A DNA stretch of 64,000 nt from Sapria himalayana (lineage: Eukaryota > Streptophyta > Magnoliopsida > Malpighiales > Rafflesiaceae): NCBI GenBank assembly GCA_029783825.1, contig JAREIK010002964.1:113488-177487 (forward strand), given 5' to 3'. Below, in pieces: positions 12,100 through 25,406 of this stretch (positions are counted from its first letter, which is position 1; each line of letters begins with the position of its first letter). The notes under the pieces are model-generated. The model saw only the letters and a list, made by a program, of their open reading frames with translations. It was not told the DNA's origin and searched no databases. The translations under genes and the position numbers were made by a program.

Positions 12100-12664
12100 C
12101 TTCTTTCTGTAGTCATTAATCAAGTGTGAAAACCTTTTACAATAGTGACATTGAACTTTGGACTTAAATTAATAATACTCTTCTGAGTGATTGTTCTTGG
12201 TAAATACATTGCATGTATATGAAGATACACATTCAGTAAAGGAGTTGTTTCTTACAAATGATTATGAATATTTTTTTTATTTTTCCCTTTATAGTTACTA
12301 GGGTTGAAGTATCTGGTTAGCTTTCTTAGGTTTTGTTTTGTTTCTTTGAAATTCCTTATCTCTAGTGAGCTTAATATGTCCTTTGGTTGAATATATGATT
12401 TTAAAGATTTAAGCAATTCTTGCATGATGATATTAGTGAGTTCTTTGATTTCCTCAATAATTGTCACTATATGATCAAACTTATTAGTTAAGCTTATGAG
12501 TATTTTCTCAATTAACCTTATTTTTGAGACATTTTCACAATGGATTTTTAATTGATTTACTATGTCAATAAATGAGGTTGTGTGTTTAAGAGAGCTTGAA
12601 TCTTTCATTTTCAGATTCTCAAAATCTATTCTTTAGGATTCAAATTTAATTCCATGATTTTAAT
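12100..12664 (-). pseudogene. Copia gag, C-terminal part with zinc knuckle
   Basis: A minus-strand frame from about 12,664 begins FQGDN and ENLKMKDSS and continues as SFIDIVNQLKIHCENVSK and KILISLTNKFDHIVTIIEE, the UBN2-type gag of plant copia elements. Beyond it, 12,165-12,115 encodes CHYCKRFSHLINDY, a CX2CX4HX4C zinc knuckle in which the last Cys is replaced by Tyr. Gag packages the RNA. The N-terminal gag is displaced to 15,780-16,040 by the nested insertion. Confidence 0.8.
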
Positions 12665-12671
12665 TATCTCC

Positions 12672-12879
12672 TTGGAATCTTTCTTTTTTTTTTTTAATCT
12701 TTTTTTTTATATTTTTTAGATATTTTAAATTTTTTTTATTTTTTTATTTTTTTATTTTTTATTTTTTTATTTTTTTATTTTTTTAATTTTTTACTTTAAT
12801 TTTTTTATTTTTTTTATTTTTTTTATTTTTTTTATTTTTTTTATTTTTTTTATTTTTTTATTTTTTTTATTTTTTTATT

Positions 12880-12937
<58 letters not shown>

Positions 12938-13043
12938 TTTTTTTTATTTTTTTTATTTTTTTATTTTTTTTATTTTTTTATTTTTTTTATTTTTTTATTT
13001 TTTTATTTTTTTATTTTTTTTTATTTTTTTTATTTTTTTATTT

Positions 13044-13075
<32 letters not shown>

Positions 13076-13131
13076 TTTTTTTTTATTTTTTTATTTTTTT
13101 ATTTTTTTATTTTTTTTATTTTTATTTTTAT

Positions 13132-13163
<32 letters not shown>

Positions 13164-13165
13164 TT

Positions 13166-13197
<32 letters not shown>

Positions 13198-13232
13198 TTT
13201 TTTTATTTTTTTTATTTTTTTATTTTTTTATT

Positions 13233-13264
<32 letters not shown>

Positions 13265-13315
13265 TTTTTTTATTTTTTTATTTTTTATTTTTTTATTTTT
13301 TTTTATTTTTTTATT

Positions 13316-13347
<32 letters not shown>

Positions 13348-13395
13348 TTTTTTATTTTTTTATTTTTTTATTTTTTATTTTTTTATTTTTTTATT

Positions 13396-13427
<32 letters not shown>

Positions 13428-13645
13428 TTTTTTTATTTTTTTATTTTTTTATTTTTTTATTTTTATTTTTATTTTTTTATTTTTTATTATTTTTTATTTT
13501 TATTATTTTTTTTACTTTTTTTTACTTTTTTTTACTTTTTTTTTACTTTTTTTACTTTTTAACTTTTTTTATTTTTTTTATTTTTTTTTTGTTTTTTTTT
13601 GTTTTTTTGTATTTATTTTTTTTTATTTTTATTTCCTTTGAATTG
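12672..13645. repeat. (ATTTTTTT)n low-complexity block, about 950 bp
   Basis: Nearly a kilobase of T runs of five to nine bases separated by single A residues, with an AC-containing variant (TTTTTACTTTTT) near 13,510-13,560 and G substitutions at the right edge. It sits between the copia gag and the LINE fragment. It probably grew from a retroposon A-tail by slippage. On the minus strand it reads (TAAAAAAA)n. The exact length in an assembly should be treated cautiously. Confidence 0.85.
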
Positions 13646-13679
13646 ATTCTGAAGCAATTCTCATTCTTCTTTGACCTTA

Positions 13680-15772
13680 ATTGATCATACTATCCTCACG
13701 ATATTCGACAAGGTGACCCATTGTCACTAGTATTATTCATGCTAGCTGCTGAGTACTTCTCCAGAAGCATCAACAACCTTTATGAAAAGTACCTATGAGC
13801 TAGCTTCCTCTCAGGTATCCAGGTATCAGTCAGCCACCTTGCATATATGGATGATACCATCATCCTCACAAATGAACTGGGCAGCTCCATTAAAAAGATT
13901 AAAGAGGTGCTCCGAATGTATTAGTGGGTCTCTTTTCAGGCCATCAATTTCCAAAAGAATAGTTTTTACTATAAAGTAAAGACAAAACCTAAATGAATGG
14001 TGGAGCTCAAAAGACATATGGGGATGGAGAAACATGATTTGCATATCACATATCTAGGTTGCCCTTTATTCAAAGTTAATGGTAAGAGCATATTCTAAAA
14101 CAATATTCTCACTAAGTTCTGATCTCCTATATAAAGATGGTGCAATAAGCTCTTGTTCGATGGAAAAAAGATAGTATTGATAAAACACATGCTCACCTAA
14201 CTCCCTATATACCTAATCTAGGCGGTGAGACTCACACTCATATTGATCAAGACAATAGAGAGATACATATCGAAGTTCCTATGTAGTCATAGGAAATGAT
14301 TGAAATATTTGAGATGGATGAGATGGGTGAACATCTACAAGCCGAGAGAAGAAGGGAGTCGGGGGTTCAGAAATATGTATGATATCTAGAGAGTGATGAA
14401 AGTAAAGCTATGGTGTGAATTCCTCACTAAACATACCCTCAATAGATTCCTGAGAGATAGATATTGTGGAATGGGATTCCTTGACATGACAAAAAATTAT
14501 ATCAACATGCTGACGTGGAGGTGAATTAAGAAAGAAAGTGTGATAATAAAGGAGTACATTACCTGGAAGCTGGGTTCTTGTGATATGTCATTTTGTCATA
14601 ATAAATAGATGGAGTCAGAAAAACTAAGCTTGTTTGGATTGACTAGTCCCCGAGAAAAATTAGTCAATGAGTTTTTCAAGGGGGATAAATGAAACATCAA
14701 TAAGCTTATTACAATTGTCCATCTTAACATTGTGGAACGAATAAGGAAGATCGAAAGGGGACTGGTGGACAAACTATTCTGGCTTCCAAATAAAGGTGTG
14801 TTCACCTTCAAGTTAGCCTGGGATATATTTCGTATTAGGGGCGACCCGGCGTCAAATCATATAGGCATATGACATAAACATATTCTAGTTAAAATTTCTT
14901 TCTTTGGTTAGTATAGTGCGAATGATTTGATCCCAACGTATGACATATTAAATAGGAAGAGTTTCCACATGGTATCCAAGTGTAGCAACTTTTCTAACAA
15001 AAAGGCATGTATACACTTGATGCTTCACTATGAGGATTTACAAAACATTATGCAAGAAAACTTCCCCAACCTGAAACCCTAAACATTATGATTAAGCAAG
15101 CATTCAAGTTGGATAAACCATTAAACATAAAAATCCAATCTGATTTATGATTGATGAAAAGATACGTCTCCCTACTAATAATGTGGGGGATATGGAAAGA
15201 ACTTAATGATGTCAGATTTAGGAAAACATAATTCATGGCTAACAAAATATTTTTAGGATTGACACATTAGTCGAGAATATACGTCTAGCATGTAGACCAA
15301 GAGTTAGACAATGAGGTAGACTGTCCCGTGACATAGGTATTCTAGTGTTGTTGATCTGATGGCCCCCATGAGCTCCATTTTGCTACAATCGACGAGATTA
15401 CTTTTACGGCGTGAGAACAAAACTATTGCATCAAGAACCCAAATATTCTATGGTATATTACTTCTTGGTTTTTAATGTATCTTGTTCTTTGCAGGCTAAA
15501 TAGAAGAACTGGGGCTGGAGAAGCTTTGGTAGATAAGTGATGCAAGAGGAGAGAATTCTGGAAAGTAGTTCTTCGAAGATTAGTTTTTTTATGTTTTTGA
15601 ATTCTTATAGCAGTCGTACCCTTTTGGCGGCAGACTTCATTTTTGTGGTTTTATGCATATTTTGAGCATTGAATCAAATGGTGCATAGGATTTAGCGAGT
15701 TGGCATTAATCATCCAGTCCTTTAATCTATTGTAAACAATGTATACTTGTGATAATAAAATTATGTTAAAAA
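13680..15772 (+). mobile_element. 5'-truncated L1-type LINE fragment
   Basis: Plus-strand translation gives plant L1 reverse transcriptase motifs in order: HDIRQGDPLS (about 13,697), YMDDTIILTN (about 13,850, catalytic YxDD), YLGCPLFKVNGKS (about 14,050), then the KPREEGSRGFRNM block and a zf-RVT-like WLPNKGVFTFKLAWDIF and KISFFG segment near 14,780-14,910. Endonuclease and ORF1 are absent. Stops and frameshifts are frequent. The fragment ends near AATAAAATTATG just before copia gag sequence resumes at about 15,773, which marks it as an insertion into the copia element. Confidence 0.8.
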
Positions 15773-15779
15773 TGATCAT

Positions 15780-16040
15780 ATTATCCTAGAAAATATATCA
15801 TTACTAGCGTTATATTGGAAGAATAGTAATGCTTTGGCATTTGTTTTTTTTTAGATCTATTATTTGTTGTTTTTCTTTTTCATCGAGTGAAGAGAGATCT
15901 TTATGTTCAGAGAACTCTTTATCAACTAATTCCCAAATATTTTGAGATATAAATAGTCTTCATCTTGACACTATAATATAGTAGTTCACTCTTTCCAACA
16001 GAGGCATAGGTAGAGCCTATGAGGTTGAAGAACCAATATT
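15780..16040 (-). pseudogene. Copia gag, N-terminal part
   Basis: Minus-strand reading gives LERVNYYI (about 16,000), NIWELVDKEFSEH and NAKALLFFQYNASNDIFSRI at the left edge, matching the start of UBN2-type copia gag (usual form: KDAKALFFIQQAL-D-IFPRI). The next expected residues are missing, and gag resumes 3.1 kb away at 12,664. This fixes the nested insertion point to within about 20 codons. Confidence 0.75.
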
Positions 16041-16289
16041 TGCAAGCATCATATTCTTTTTTTGAAAAATGAAGACTCATTTAAAAAAAATTAGGGATCT
16101 TGATCAATAAGTGCTGATTTGCACAAATAAACTTTAGATCTATGTTGATTTGCACTAGATCTATAAGATTTGTACAGATTTGTTTAAATCTAAGAGTAAT
16201 CCAAATCAAAATGAACAAAAACTAGATAAAATAAATAGATGAAAAGAAGGTTCAGAAGGAAGTAAGATCATTAATTTTTAATTCCAAAT

Positions 16290-16508
16290 TGTTGAAGTTT
16301 TTGTTGAAGATATCCTTAGTATTCAGAGGGTTATCTTCTTATATGTGCTTTTAGATGCTAGAGCATTTTGAAATAGTGGAGCGAAAAGTGAGAAAGAGCA
16401 CTTAGATAAAAAAAATTGTAAAGTGATAAATGAAAGTATACATGTATATAGATATGCATACAATATATATTGTATATATGTATCTAGTAGTATATTTATT
16501 CATATATA
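16290..16508 (-). repeat. Copia 5' LTR fragment (right on + strand), interrupted
   Basis: Begins TGTTGAAGTTTT and aligns with the LTR at 8,775 for roughly 170 bp, then stops where CACTGCAAGAAA begins at 16,509. The remaining part of this LTR is not found in the immediate flank, so it either lies beyond the CACTA element in decayed form or has been lost. The two LTRs differ at many positions, so the copia insertion is old. Confidence 0.65.
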
Positions 16509-17612
16509 CACTGCAAGAAATTAGCCGATTAGAAATAATAATTATAAATAGAAATTAGAAATGCTCAATTCTATTTCTAAAATTAGGAATGAATGTGAAA
16601 TAGATTAGAAATGGAAATGAATATTTTTTTTAAAACAATTAGAAATAGAAAATAATCTATCGCTATTAAAAAGTGCGAATTAATTAAAAATATATTGAAA
16701 CAGAATTAGAAATTGAAATAGAGATGGAAATTGAATCGATTTATTTTTCCATCGCTAATTATGATGCACAATCGACAACAGGTTATCTTGCATGGTATTT
16801 AGCAGTTGAAATTATTATTTCTATATTTATTTAGAAATTGAATCCACATCCATTTCAAAATTTAGAGACAAATGAATATCATCGCTAAATGTGAAACATC
16901 TATAGAGTTCATCACTTTTGGTCTTTAAAAATTTAAACGACAGAATATTTTTCCATTGCTAATTTAAAATTAGAAACTAATTTGATTGCTAAATTATAAT
17001 AATTAATTTATCAAATAACACTTTGAAACTACAAAAAAAAAAGTTAGGATTTGGGCATTTTTAATTTTGATTCTTATTATGTCTGATTTGTTTTCAAGAT
17101 TGCTTTCCTCCATTTAGTGTTCATCACACTACTCATCTATCATTGAGGAATCAAATTTAGTATTTCTATATTTTCTCATATATATTATAATTTAGAATCA
17201 CAATTTTTTTGCATTTTGTTGTTATCTATAGTGTTTTTTTTAATGTTTAACATCCTCAGGAGTTCACTTTTCTTGTAATCTTGAATTTTTATTATGCAAA
17301 ATGATAAATTTTATATTTTTTAACATACTAGGATTTGTTCAATTTTTAGATTACTTAATTGAGGTATGAAATTTTGTGTATCTTATTGTTTACTTATAGT
17401 TTTTATCATGCTAATTATTGTGGACTTAGTAAGCTTACTAGGATTTGTTCATTTTTAGGTTACTTAATGAGCTATTTAAATGAAATTATAAATATTAATA
17501 TTTAGAAGGTTGAAACATTATCATAAAGAAAAACTTTAAAATTTGATATGATTTAAAAAGTTTGAAAGCATGCAATTTAGATATTAAAATTGAAGGTATG
17601 GAGCTTAAATAA

Positions 17613-17666
<54 letters not shown>

Positions 17667-18399
17667 AAAAATTTGTAGGTGTGCAACTCAAAGTTGAAAG
17701 GTAATAACAATGAATAACTAACAAATTTTGAATGTAGGCAATTAGAAGGTTGAAATATAATAACTAATAAACTACTTAAAAAACTAGAACATCATTTCAA
17801 AATTTATTGAGTTGTTTGATCTACACTTCAATAAATGTGCAATCTAATAAATAAAACCTCTCATTATTTAATATTTTTAAAAAAATATATATATTACATC
17901 TCACAACTAGTAGATGAATATTTATACTATATGCTACATATGGATTAGTTAATATTCCTATTAATTTATTAATATTCTCCAAAACTAGTTGATTTTTTTG
18001 TGTCATTTTTTTATTGACATATTGATACTCATTGGCATTGTGAATACTTTGAGTATTTTTATTGCATAAAATGTGCCAAAATAGTTAGTACTTATTATTA
18101 AATTGCAAATCATGAATTATTACATTGTAAATTTTATTTTTTTTTCTTAATTAATACAATTTCTTCTTATATAGATTTATATAAAATGTTTAGTCATAAA
18201 TTATTACATATTATTTTATTGAAATTATTTTAATAATTATAATCCATATTTTGTAGATAAAAGTTGAAATATTAGATTAGGGTTATAAACAGATTGATTT
18301 TAGCCATTTGGATAAATAGAGCAATAATACTCTTCATTTACAATTATTATTACTCCTTATAATTTACTGTTACAGATATCCATGAAAGAATAGTACTTG

Positions 18400-20990
18400 T
18401 TTTTGTGTGTTTTCGTGTCTAGTCCAAGAAATACAAAATAAAAGTTGGATGTTTTTATGTGGCCCCTTATTATGAAGCTCAAAATTTTGTGAGAGGATGA
18501 TGTGAAAATATATAATATATCTAGAAAACAGAACTTCCAAATATGAGCAGCACTTATGTGGACCATACGTGATTTACCTGCATATTCAATATTGTTGGGA
18601 TGGAATACTGTAGAAAAATTAGTTTGTCCTTATTGTATGAATGACTCAAATACATTTTCCATGAGAAAAAAAAATGAAAGACTTTTTGGTTTGATAACCA
18701 CCATAAGTTCTTATATGCCGAACATCTATTTCGAATGAATATTAATGCATTTAAGAAATGACATATAGTTATTAAAGGTATATCACCTTTGAGGTAAGGT
18801 ACAAAAATATTATATGTAATTTAATAATATAGTTTCAAAAATATTACAGATATTAATGCAAAATTCATTAATCTGCAAATTTCGAAAAATTATCACTATG
18901 ATTGGAAGAAATGAATTATCTTTTGAGATTTTCCTTATTAGAAAACTAACCTAATTAGAAATAAATTAGATGTAATGTAGATTGAGAATAACTTATTTTG
19001 ATAATATTTGTAATACTATCTTGAATGCTGATTGAAAAAGAAAAGATAATGTTAAATCAAGAAAGGATTTGAAAGAATTCTATTCATATCCAAAGTTACA
19101 TAAGGATGAATCAATGAATAAACTATGTAAGACTTGTTATAATTTTGATAAGGATACAATGGAAGCTTTATAAAAATAACTAATTGAGCTTAGGTTTCTT
19201 GATGAATATGTATCTAACATAAGAAAATGTATTGATATGAAGAAGCATGAGTTATTTGAGATGAAAGATCATAACTATCATTTGTTCATGCAGAAGCTAA
19301 TACTAATAGTTCCTTGAATTACTTCTAGAAAATATTTGGGAAATATTGACTAGAATAACCCTTTTTTTTAATTATCTCCCTTGTAGTATCATAACAAATG
19401 AAGAAATAGCATAATTATGAAATGACTTCTTCATAATTATATTCGGACTTGAACATATTTTTCCTCCTTACTTCTTTGACTCTATGAAACTCTTTCAGTG
19501 CACTTGCCTTATGAATCTATAATAGTAGGCCATGTGCAATACAGTTGGATATATCCATTTGATAGATTATATAATTTTAATTTGTTAATCTAAAATTTTA
19601 AATGTATCCAATGAATATATTTTATTCTAATGAAAATGTTTTTCAGATATCTTAAAAATTGAAAAATAATATTTCAAATAAAACTAAAGTGAAATGATCA
19701 ATATGCAATGTCTTATTGGTTGAAGAGACTGATATTTTATGTGCACTACATTTGGCCATAGTTATATAACTCACATAATAAAATATCATTAAATAATGAT
19801 TATGGTATGGGGATGGTTAATAAGAATATGATATGATTTCTATTTTCACACGTGTAGGTCAATCATATGATAGAGTAAAATCAAGATATTTTTTGGATAA
19901 CTAGAAGTATCATGCAGCTCACACATACATCTTATTGATCATAAAGAAGTTATACCTTATATTGAGTAAGATTTATAATCAATTTAGATTCTCATTTCTA
20001 TGTCATGGTATGTGATATACCTTTTTAAATTTTCAAAATACCTTCAATGTTTTTTTAAAGAATTTATGCTAAGAGATTAAGACAAAGATGCCACATATTG
20101 ATGAAGCATCCATTGATGCAAAGTTTCACAAAATTTTCACAATTTGATTTGAAAAATTTGTTAGTATATAACTTATCATTTTTGCTTCTAAAAATTAACA
20201 TGTAACATTATATAAGTATGATTTTTTTCTTTTTTCATTTTGTAGGTACATTTTTTATCATTAAATATATGTAATATACAAATAAATGATCTTGTAAAAT
20301 AGCTATTATAAAATTTATAGACATATCACATATATTATGTAAATGGATATAAATTTAACACTTTGAAATATTGTTAGAATAGAGTTGTAATGAAAATATT
20401 GTATGCATTAAGGGCTCTAACTCTACTACATCTAATATTGATTATCATCATCGATTGATTAAGATTCAACATGTGAAGTATCTACTTTACCAATTAAAAG
20501 GACAATTTTATTTAAGTGTGAATAGTTTGATCCTATTTCAAATTTGAGAACTAGAATTCATCATTCCTTGTGGATGTGCACCATAAGAAATATTATCATA
20601 AGTATGAGCCGCCCACCCTTACAATGCAAGTTGAACATGTGTGTTACATTACTTAACTAACCACAAGAAGAAATCTTTGTGACTGATAGATAATATGTAA
20701 AATAAAACTTATTTCAACTATAGAAGTTTTTGAAAAGGATATTATTATCACTCAATCGTGTGTACCTATCTTTCAAAAAAATAATATGAAACTTCATCCA
20801 ATCATTCCTAGGACATATGATGTCCTTGAAACATTGTTTAGTGAAGATAAAAACTATTTGAACATTGGTGATAGCCATGTTGAAGAAGATAATGAGGAAC
20901 TATTTATAGAATCAGATGATAATGAATATATAGATGAAGATGATTTGTTTGAAATTTCTAATGATAACTAGACATTTATTAGCTTCCATA
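18400..20990 (+). pseudogene. TNP2-like CACTA transposase pseudogene
   Basis: The plus strand gives a chain of matches to Transposase_21 (tnp2), which cuts and rejoins CACTA ends. From left: LMWTIRDLPAYSILLGWNT then LVCPYCM (18,556-18,630), a degraded WFDCHRRF-like block (about 18,680), HYDWKK and LDVM-IENN (18,890-19,000), MKDHNYHLFMQKLILIVP (about 19,260-19,310), and VHLPYESIIVGHVQYSWIYP (19,500-19,560). The region around 20,450-20,680 resembles the C-terminal domain. The last open frame (20,786-20,968) is acidic (VEEDNEELFIESDDNEYIDE), as tnp2 C-termini can be. There are multiple stops and frameshifts. Confidence 0.8.
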
Positions 20991-21737
20991 TTATATTGTC
21001 TTGCTTATTTTGTAACTATTACGATTTGATTGTTAAATGAAAAAAATTGCTTTTATGAATATCAATGTGTTTATCATTATTTTTTGTTATTATGACATTT
21101 TCATGACTTATTTTTATTGTCTTTATATTTTTCATTACTTATATAACTTGATTTAGGTGTGAAAGATGAAAGTGGGTGTAAATCATAATATGAGGGGAGG
21201 GGTAGAAGAAGTCAACTAACAGTTCATGGAAAAAAAAATCTAAATCTATTTAGTGACGACACTAAGAATATCTCTCCACATTCTCCTACACATACAAAGA
21301 CTACATTGGCATCACCTCATCATGAGAAACACGAATTAATTTCCACTGATATTTCATCTTCATCTTATTTTGCACTAGAAGGTACTGGAAGCTATGTCCC
21401 ACCTATCTTATGAGGCCCTTGCATTGGTACTGTATCATCAATAATGGATGGATATTTACAATCCATAATTTTCATACCAAGTTATGAGAAAATCTTTATT
21501 CGGTGCACAATTGATAATAAACAGTAGTTAGCTTTCTGAAATTTACTACATGCATGCATTATTATTTGTTATTATTTTTGTTTATAAAATAATTAATTAA
21601 TAATTGTGAATGAAATTAGAAATAAATGACTAAGGTTAAAATATGCTAATTTTAATTAATAACTATGATTTTTCTATTTATCAAACATTATCATTTAGAA
21701 TTAAAATAATATTTGTATTACAAAGTTTTGGATAATA

Positions 21738-21868
21738 AATAAAAAATAAATAAAAAATAAATAAAAAATAAATAAAAAATAAATAAAAAATAAATAAAAA
21801 ATAAATAAAAATAAATAAATAAATAAAAATAAATAAAAATAAATAAAAATAAATAAAATAAATAAAAT
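21738..21868. repeat. (AAATAAATAAAA)n microsatellite
   Basis: About 12 units of TAAATAAAAAA and shorter TAAATAAAA variants inside the CACTA interval. No coding role. Confidence 0.85.
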
Positions 21869-22589
21869 ATTAACTTAGTAGCAGAAAAATAAGTGTATTT
21901 TATTTATATGCATATGTACATGCTGATGTTAAATTACTTAGAGGTTTATTCCTTCAACTTCTTGTACAATCTGAAAGATATTTAAGGAGAAACTAGTTAC
22001 AAATAGTATAAAGTAGAGCAAACTGCCCCCAAATATGAAAGAATTTTATTAAGAAGAATTTGAAATATATTTTGATGCATTTACCTATTTTTCAATTTTG
22101 TTTAATATAAAATACTATTAAAATAAATATATTATAATGTATTCTTATTTTTTTTTTGGTTTTTGCACAAAAAAAATATTCATGGAATATCATTTTGGTG
22201 GTCTCGATGAAGGACACATGGAAACATATGACTAGTGTGATACAATAACAAGTTTGGAAAATAGAGAAAGAAATATGGTGAATATTTAAAACCTAATAAT
22301 ATTCTCCTTAACATTTAGATGAATTTGTGGGAATACTGTCTAGTAAGAAGTTCAAGGCCGTGTCCTAGATGATATCACACAATCATTGATCAGAGAAAGT
22401 AGATAAAGGACTAAGACCTTCAAAAAATATTAAAGGTTCAAATGTGACATATCAACATTCAGTAGATTTGATAAAATTATCTTTCATAATTAATTATTAT
22501 TTGAATTGACACAATAACTAAGTACTTCATAGCTTTTAGAAGTAGTGATGCTCGAGTAATATTCTCTATAATATTATGTGTTTAAAAAT

Positions 22590-24900
22590 CACGACACTGG
22601 ATAATTATTATGGTTTTGACATGAGTAGTTTTGAATTTATAATTATATGTAACTTATGAATACAAACTCTTGAAAAAGGTAAATATGGAAATGAGTCATT
22701 ATTAGATCGATTTCATAACTTTGTAATTTTGGTAGATTTTGATGAATAGTGATGAAATCAATATATTTTTTGAGGTAATTAGCAATTGGATATGTGTGGT
22801 TTATCGAGCATTTTTCGGTATTCATTCTTGACAAAAACTCTATTTAATTTATTGTGGTAATCATCCTTCAGATATTGTATCTCAACTATGTATGTATCAC
22901 TTGTTTTCTAAGTTTTTTGAAGTCGTAAGTGTTAGATTCCTACAAAGTCATGATTTCAAAAAATATTACAGCCTCATAGCAGTCATTTTCCTCATCTTTA
23001 TTAGTTTCACAACTCCAAAGTAACTCTTCTATATTATGTTTCTCATCTTCATCATTTTCACATCTCTAAAATTATTATTCCATGTCATCTCTATCATCTT
23101 TATCTAATCAGTAATCCTTTTTAAAATCTTTACATTGAAAGTTAACTTTTTGTTATTTTACCATATGGAGGAGATTATATACTCTCCAATATCTTATCTT
23201 ATCATCATTTGAACTTTATAAAACATAATAATAAAAATAAATTTTACTTGCTTCTTATCAACATAAATAGTGATCGGAGCTAACAAATTCCATGACTGTG
23301 ATATTACCATGGAGTGACATCCATACTTATCTTATAAAATTTAAATAATTACAATATTAATTTTATATCAAAGCAACCAAGTACCCTACTAATACTGAAA
23401 GTCATGATCATGTCCTATCACTTAGACTTTATCTTTTAAGCGACTTAGTAATCTTAAGTCAGAGTCATAATCTTTTTATAAATTAATAACTTTTGAACTT
23501 TAAAAAATTATATAACCAAAACTATTTGGGTCAAAGCCTAGATTATTATTCAACACCATAACATGGATATAAAATATTACAGAGAGCATTAATCAAGTAC
23601 AATCATTCCCCAAGATCGTGATTTTTATCCTCAAATGAAGGCTAAACTATAATTTTTATATTCAAGCTAAATGTCAGTGTCGCGATATCTTTGCATCACC
23701 ATGAAAATATGATATATGAGAAAAACAAATGTTAATGTTATGATCACTCATAGTGTTGCAGATACTTGAGACATATGAAAGGTTAATTTTTGTGTTGTGA
23801 TAATTTTTCACCACTATGACCATATGATACATACGAGAGGTCTTCTTAATATCATTATCATTTTACAATATCGACAATATAATTTTCAAGAGAGATCAAT
23901 ACTAATATTATGAGCATCACCTAGTGTCATAACTATATTATAATATGAAAGATCATTCATAATAGCGCATTAAACCTACAAATTAAAATTCAAATTGTAG
24001 ATATGTTAATTATTATTAGTATAACACTTACAAAGTCGAAAGGGCGAATATTTATATCTGTGCAATTCATTAAACACATCCTAGAAAAACAAACTGATTC
24101 TTAATTGAGATGAATATTATATATAATATTCTCCTAAAATTTTAACTTTTAGTGTGTGAGTTACATCATCATTGAGGAGCATAATGACAGACAATCTTCA
24201 TAACATGCACGACTATGAAGTAACTCATAAGGTGGTGATAACTCTTATGAGTTATTTTTACTCATATAGTTCCTATTAGTAAAGTTTGAGCGAAAGATAT
24301 ATTAATTATATGATTATGATAATTACAAAGCAAAAAATACAATTACTTATAAATAATATCAATTCTTAATCTTTATGACACCCGAGATTAGATAATAAAA
24401 GTATGCATATATAATAATTATTAAGGATAATTAATATGTTGTCTAAAAGATAAAATTATGAATTAACTCTTGAATAGAGATAATTTATTATCTCAGTAGT
24501 GATGTATCGAGGGTACAGCTACGAGGTAACTATAACTGGGATGAACTTGATGATGATAACCATCTTTTGTGCCATTAGAGCAAGAAATCATTGTACAAAT
24601 CTTTAACATTGTTTATGTGTCAAAATATTATATAATTCTAGCAAATTTAAATATAAATCACAAAAATTAAATAAATAAACAAGATACTTTTACTAACGAG
24701 ATTTTAGGACACTATTTAACTAACAAAATCAAACATTATAACAAATCCACAATTAATTTTGAAACTAAAACTAGAAATTCTTTAGTTTAGTTAATCAATG
24801 CGAGTTCGCATAATTATTATTATAAAAGGATAATTCATTTTTATTAGTTAGATAGTGTTGAGTTAAATAAAGTTCCCTAAATCTAAATGTAAGTACTGTT
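22590..24900 (+). repeat. LTR-like block A (gypsy family)
   Basis: A diverged direct copy of 27,110-29,780. Aligned pieces occur in the same order: the start (about 22,620-22,860 against 27,170-27,370), the AAGTACC-CTAATACT part (about 23,380 against 27,530), the tandemly organised CATGATC/GAGAGGT part (23,600-23,960 against 27,760-28,110), and the GTGTG-GTTACATCATCATTG part (24,150-24,600 against 29,000-29,450). Inverted relatives are at 31,480-34,020 and 53,000-55,000. Order and spacing suggest the left LTR of a plus-strand element. I could not fix TG...CA ends. Confidence 0.6.
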
Positions 24901-25406
24901 AACTTATTTGGAAAGTGAATAGTTATATTTTGGTATTTTACTTCTATCATTTTTCTTGTTTTTTGGTTACTAATCTACAAAATCAAAATGCTTAGCTAAA
25001 CTTTCATTGAAAACCTAAAGGAGCTATGAGAGAAGAATGAAGAAAATAAAAATTATTTTGGGATATATAATATAAAAGTGAGCGAGAACATCACAAACTA
25101 TCATTATAAGGAAATATGTTATGCTTAAAATAATAACTTTTATTATGAACATTATGGCAACCAATATCAATACTATTATCAACTAGAAAAAAGTTATATA
25201 GATTAGATATTTAAAAGCCATGAAGAGAGTACATTGCATGATTCTCACTAATGTCTAAATTTTATTTCACAACTAAGGTTGAAGAAATATTGAATAAATT
25301 GAAAAGATCCAACACTATTATAGAAGAGAAGGTGAGACAACTAGAGGAAAAATATAAAGTCATTGATTTAGTTAAGTCTGAAAAAAATATTACATAAAAA
25401 ATCTAT

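Larger units (their letters stand above)
8775..16508 (-). mobile_element. Ty1/copia LTR retrotransposon, decayed, with nested insertions
   Basis: Two related LTR segments start TGTTG at 8,775 and 16,290 and share TAGAGGGTTATCTT-like and TTCTAGATGCTTGAGCA-like blocks. Between them, on the minus strand, lie gag (16,040-15,780 and 12,664-12,250), zinc knuckle (about 12,165-12,115), integrase (about 11,640-10,600), reverse transcriptase (10,175-9,732) and RNase H (9,589-9,158). This gag-IN-RT-RH order defines copia. A LINE fragment plus an AT repeat split gag (about 12,670-15,772), and a CACTA element cuts the right LTR at 16,509. Many stops and frameshifts make it non-autonomous. I could not identify a clean primer-binding site. 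Confidence 0.85.
16509..22500 (+). mobile_element. CACTA (En/Spm) transposon with TNP2-like transposase
   Basis: Starts CACTGCAAGAAA at 16,509 (canonical CACTACAAGAAA), preceded by ATA, a possible 3-bp target duplication. The first 500 bp carry many AGAAATAGAAATT / GATGGAAATTG / CCATCGCTAA subterminal repeats. The transposase is at about 18,400-20,990. I could not find a matching TTTCTTGTAGTG right end, so 22,500 is only the point where the gypsy LTR family begins. A (TAAATAAAAAA)n tract lies at 21,738-21,868. The transposase is broken, so mobility would need a helper. Confidence 0.75.
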
